Source: Bacillota bacterium
GTDB taxonomy: Bacteria; Bacillota; Clostridia; Lachnospirales; Lachnospiraceae
Length of the DNA: 7,223 nucleotides
NCBI GenBank assembly: GCA_023443225.1
Contig: JAEZVF010000069.1
Location: 1-7,223, forward strand
Reading direction: 5' to 3'
Part shown: piece after piece, positions 6,077 to 7,223 of the stretch
Numbering within the stretch: the stretch's first letter is position 1
Layout of the letters: every line of letters begins with the position of its first letter
Notes under the pieces: generated by a model
The model's database searches: none
Told to the model about the DNA's origin: nothing
The model's input: the letters and a program-made list of their open reading frames with translations, nothing else
Made by a program: the position numbers and the translations under genes

Positions 6077-6102
6077 TGCCGGGGCGTTGTTGCGCTCCGG
6101 CA
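6077..6102 (+). terminator. GC-rich hairpin between the phosphatase and glucokinase genes
   Basis: TGCCGGGGCGT (6077-6087) pairs with GCGCTCCGGCA (6092-6102) over 11 bp with two G-T wobbles and a TGTT loop. It begins nine bases after the phosphatase stop. The following bases, GTTGTGTG, are not a proper T tract, so it is more likely a weak or partial terminator, or an mRNA-stability or processing hairpin that separates the expression of the two genes. Confidence 0.45.
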
Positions 6103-6129
6103 GTTGTGTGCGGAAGGGAGCGGATTAAA

Positions 6130-7080
6130 ATGAAGTATTATATCGGAATAGATTTAGGCGGAACCAATATAGCCGCAGGTCTGGTAGGAGAAGACGGAAC
6201 ACTTTTTACCCGCCTGTCTGTACCAACCAAAAGCGGAAGAAGTGCAGGGGAAATTGTTCAGGATATGGCGGACCTGGCTAAGAAGGCGGCGGAGGAAGGC
6301 AATATTGCCTGGGAAGAGATTGAAGCGGTAGGACTTGGAGTGCCAGGTACAGCCAACAAGGAAACCGGCATGGTGGAATATGCCAATAATCTGGGATTTT
6401 ATGATGAGCCAGTGGTTTCCATGATGGAGAAGGCACTTCCTGGTAAAAAAATTCGTTTTGATAATGATGCCAATGCGGCTGCCTGGGGAGAATATATAGC
6501 AGGAAGCGGAAAAGGTGTAAGATCCATGCTGGCGGTTACTCTGGGAACCGGTGTAGGCGGCGGAATTATCCTTGACGGAAAACTTTATGAGGGTATTAAT
6601 TATGCAGCAGGAGAATTTGGACATTTCACAATAGACCGGAACGGAATTCCCTGCAATTGCGGAAGAAAAGGATGCTTTGAGGCCTATGCGTCCGCAACTG
6701 CCCTCATTTCCCAGACAAAAGAGGCGATGCTTGAAAACACACAATCCTTTCTCTGGGAACTTTGCGGCGGGGAGATTGAGCTTGTGGAAGGAAAGACACT
6801 TTTTGACGGTGTCAGAAGACAGGATGAAACGTCGCTTAAGGTTTTTGACCGGTACATTGAATATCTGGCAGCGGGTCTGCTGGATTTAATCAATATATTC
6901 CAGCCGGAGTTAATCTGCATCGGCGGAGGCATCAGCAAAGCCGGGGATCTTCTGTTAGAACCATTGAAAAAGGTGATTGACCAGGGAGACTATGCAAGAA
7001 CCTCAAAACGCAGGACAAGAATCGTTCCGGCTGTGTTGGACAATGATGCAGGGCTTATCGGAGCTGCTTTATTAGACTAG
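6130..7080 (+). CDS. glcK: ROK-family glucokinase
   Basis: This 316-aa cytosolic sugar kinase is predicted to phosphorylate glucose to glucose 6-phosphate with ATP. Motifs in order are the phosphate-1 loop GIDLGGTNIAAG (6-17, D8), the catalytic region FDNDANAAAWGE (110-121, catalytic D113) and the glycine-rich TLGTGVGGGI (137-146). They are followed by the sugar-binding EGINYAAGEFGH (154-165, E162 and H165), the ROK zinc cluster CNCGRKGC (C175, C177, C182 with H165) and the adenosine loop ICIGGGISKAG (262-272). Length and motif set fit Firmicute GlcK. I start at ATG 6130, with AAGGGAG upstream (about nine bases from its end to the ATG), because the extra codons from an in-frame GTG at 6076 encode a cysteine-rich stretch unrelated to the family and run through the hairpin. 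Other ROK substrates (fructose, N-acetylmannosamine) remain possible, since sequence alone does not settle specificity. Confidence 0.88.
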   Translation: MKYYIGIDLGGTNIAAGLVGEDGTLFTRLSVPTKSGRSAGEIVQDMADLAKKAAEEGNIAWEEIEAVGLGVPGTANKETGMVEYANNLGFYDEPVVSMMEKALPGKKIRFDNDANAAAWGEYIAGSGKGVRSMLAVTLGTGVGGGIILDGKLYEGINYAAGEFGHFTIDRNGIPCNCGRKGCFEAYASATALISQTKEAMLENTQSFLWELCGGEIELVEGKTLFDGVRRQDETSLKVFDRYIEYLAAGLLDLINIFQPELICIGGGISKAGDLLLEPLKKVIDQGDYARTSKRRTRIVPAVLDNDAGLIGAALLD

Positions 7081-7100
7081 AAGAAAAGAGGACAAAAATT

Positions 7101-7223
7101 ATGAAACGATATATGGGACATCTGATACGTTCCGCAGAGAAGCGGGTGGATCATTTTTTAAGCACTCAGGTCACCAATGAGAAGGATCCTTTTTATGGCG
7201 GAATGAAACGTGCCATTTTAGAG
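7101..7223 (+). CDS. Unidentified protein, N-terminal fragment
   Basis: The first 41 codons of an open frame run off the window end. ATG 7101 is preceded by AGAGGA with an eight-base AT-rich spacer, and lies only 20 bases after the glucokinase stop, so it is probably co-transcribed with it. The peptide starts MKRYMGHLIRSAEKRVDHF and later has DPFYGGMKRAI. There is no signal peptide or membrane segment in the visible part. I do not recognise the family. A carbohydrate-active enzyme would fit the neighbour but this is a guess. Confidence 0.7.
   Translation, partial: MKRYMGHLIRSAEKRVDHFLSTQVTNEKDPFYGGMKRAILE

Noticed and set aside
6076..6129. Upstream in-frame GTG extending the glucokinase by 18 residues.
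   Set aside because: The extension is cysteine-rich, crosses a stable hairpin, has no family similarity and lacks the good AAGGGAG signal that precedes ATG 6130.
6154..6938. Long minus-strand frames antisense to the glucokinase.
   Set aside because: They mirror the codon pattern of the plus-strand kinase, have no ribosome-binding sites or recognisable motifs, and the plus-strand protein is complete and unambiguous.

Overview
The window looks like a chromosomal segment of a low-GC Firmicute, most likely a Clostridia/Lachnospiraceae-type anaerobe. This rests on purine-rich Shine-Dalgarno sequences, the style of the metabolic proteins (inositol dehydrogenase, ROK glucokinase with a CxCx4C cluster, YcdX-like PHP phosphatase) and a sharp AT-rich accessory insert. 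The genus is not determined.

Layout. (1) Bases 3-182 are the last 59 codons of a Gfo/Idh/MocA oxidoreductase, probably inositol 2-dehydrogenase (iolG), followed by a strong stem-loop at 254-295. (2) Bases 438-3983, on the minus strand, are a compact three-gene operon whose genes overlap. In transcription order it encodes a 383-aa protein with a PD-(D/E)xK-like nuclease N-terminus, a 162-aa 'middle component', and a 639-aa DUF3732-type Rad50/SMC-like ABC ATPase. This is the architecture of an ABC-three-component (ABC-3C) conflict system and is the most interesting part of the window. It has a near-consensus sigma-A promoter about 95 bases upstream of the first start codon. An inverted repeat straddles the -35 box, and a perfect 14-bp palindrome lies in the leader. 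(3) Bases 3984-4526 are an intergenic stretch without an intact gene. It carries that promoter and, on the plus strand, a decayed stretch resembling the C-terminus of a tyrosine recombinase (VQNWLGHS). (4) Bases 4527-7223, plus strand, return to chromosome-like sequence: an MgtC/SapB-family membrane protein, a YcdX-like PHP-domain metallophosphatase, a ROK-family glucokinase and the beginning of an unidentified gene.

How it works together. The three minus-strand genes are almost certainly co-translated subunits of one machine. The ATPase would sense or grip DNA, the small protein would bridge, and the nuclease-bearing protein would be the effector; this is inferred from the family and not shown by the sequence. 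The insert is visibly more AT-rich than both flanks, is closed by a terminator shared with the convergent iolG, and sits beside a recombinase relic. All of this fits a horizontally acquired defence cassette in an otherwise metabolic neighbourhood. The right-hand genes form a loose sugar/phosphate-metabolism cluster with short gaps between most of them.
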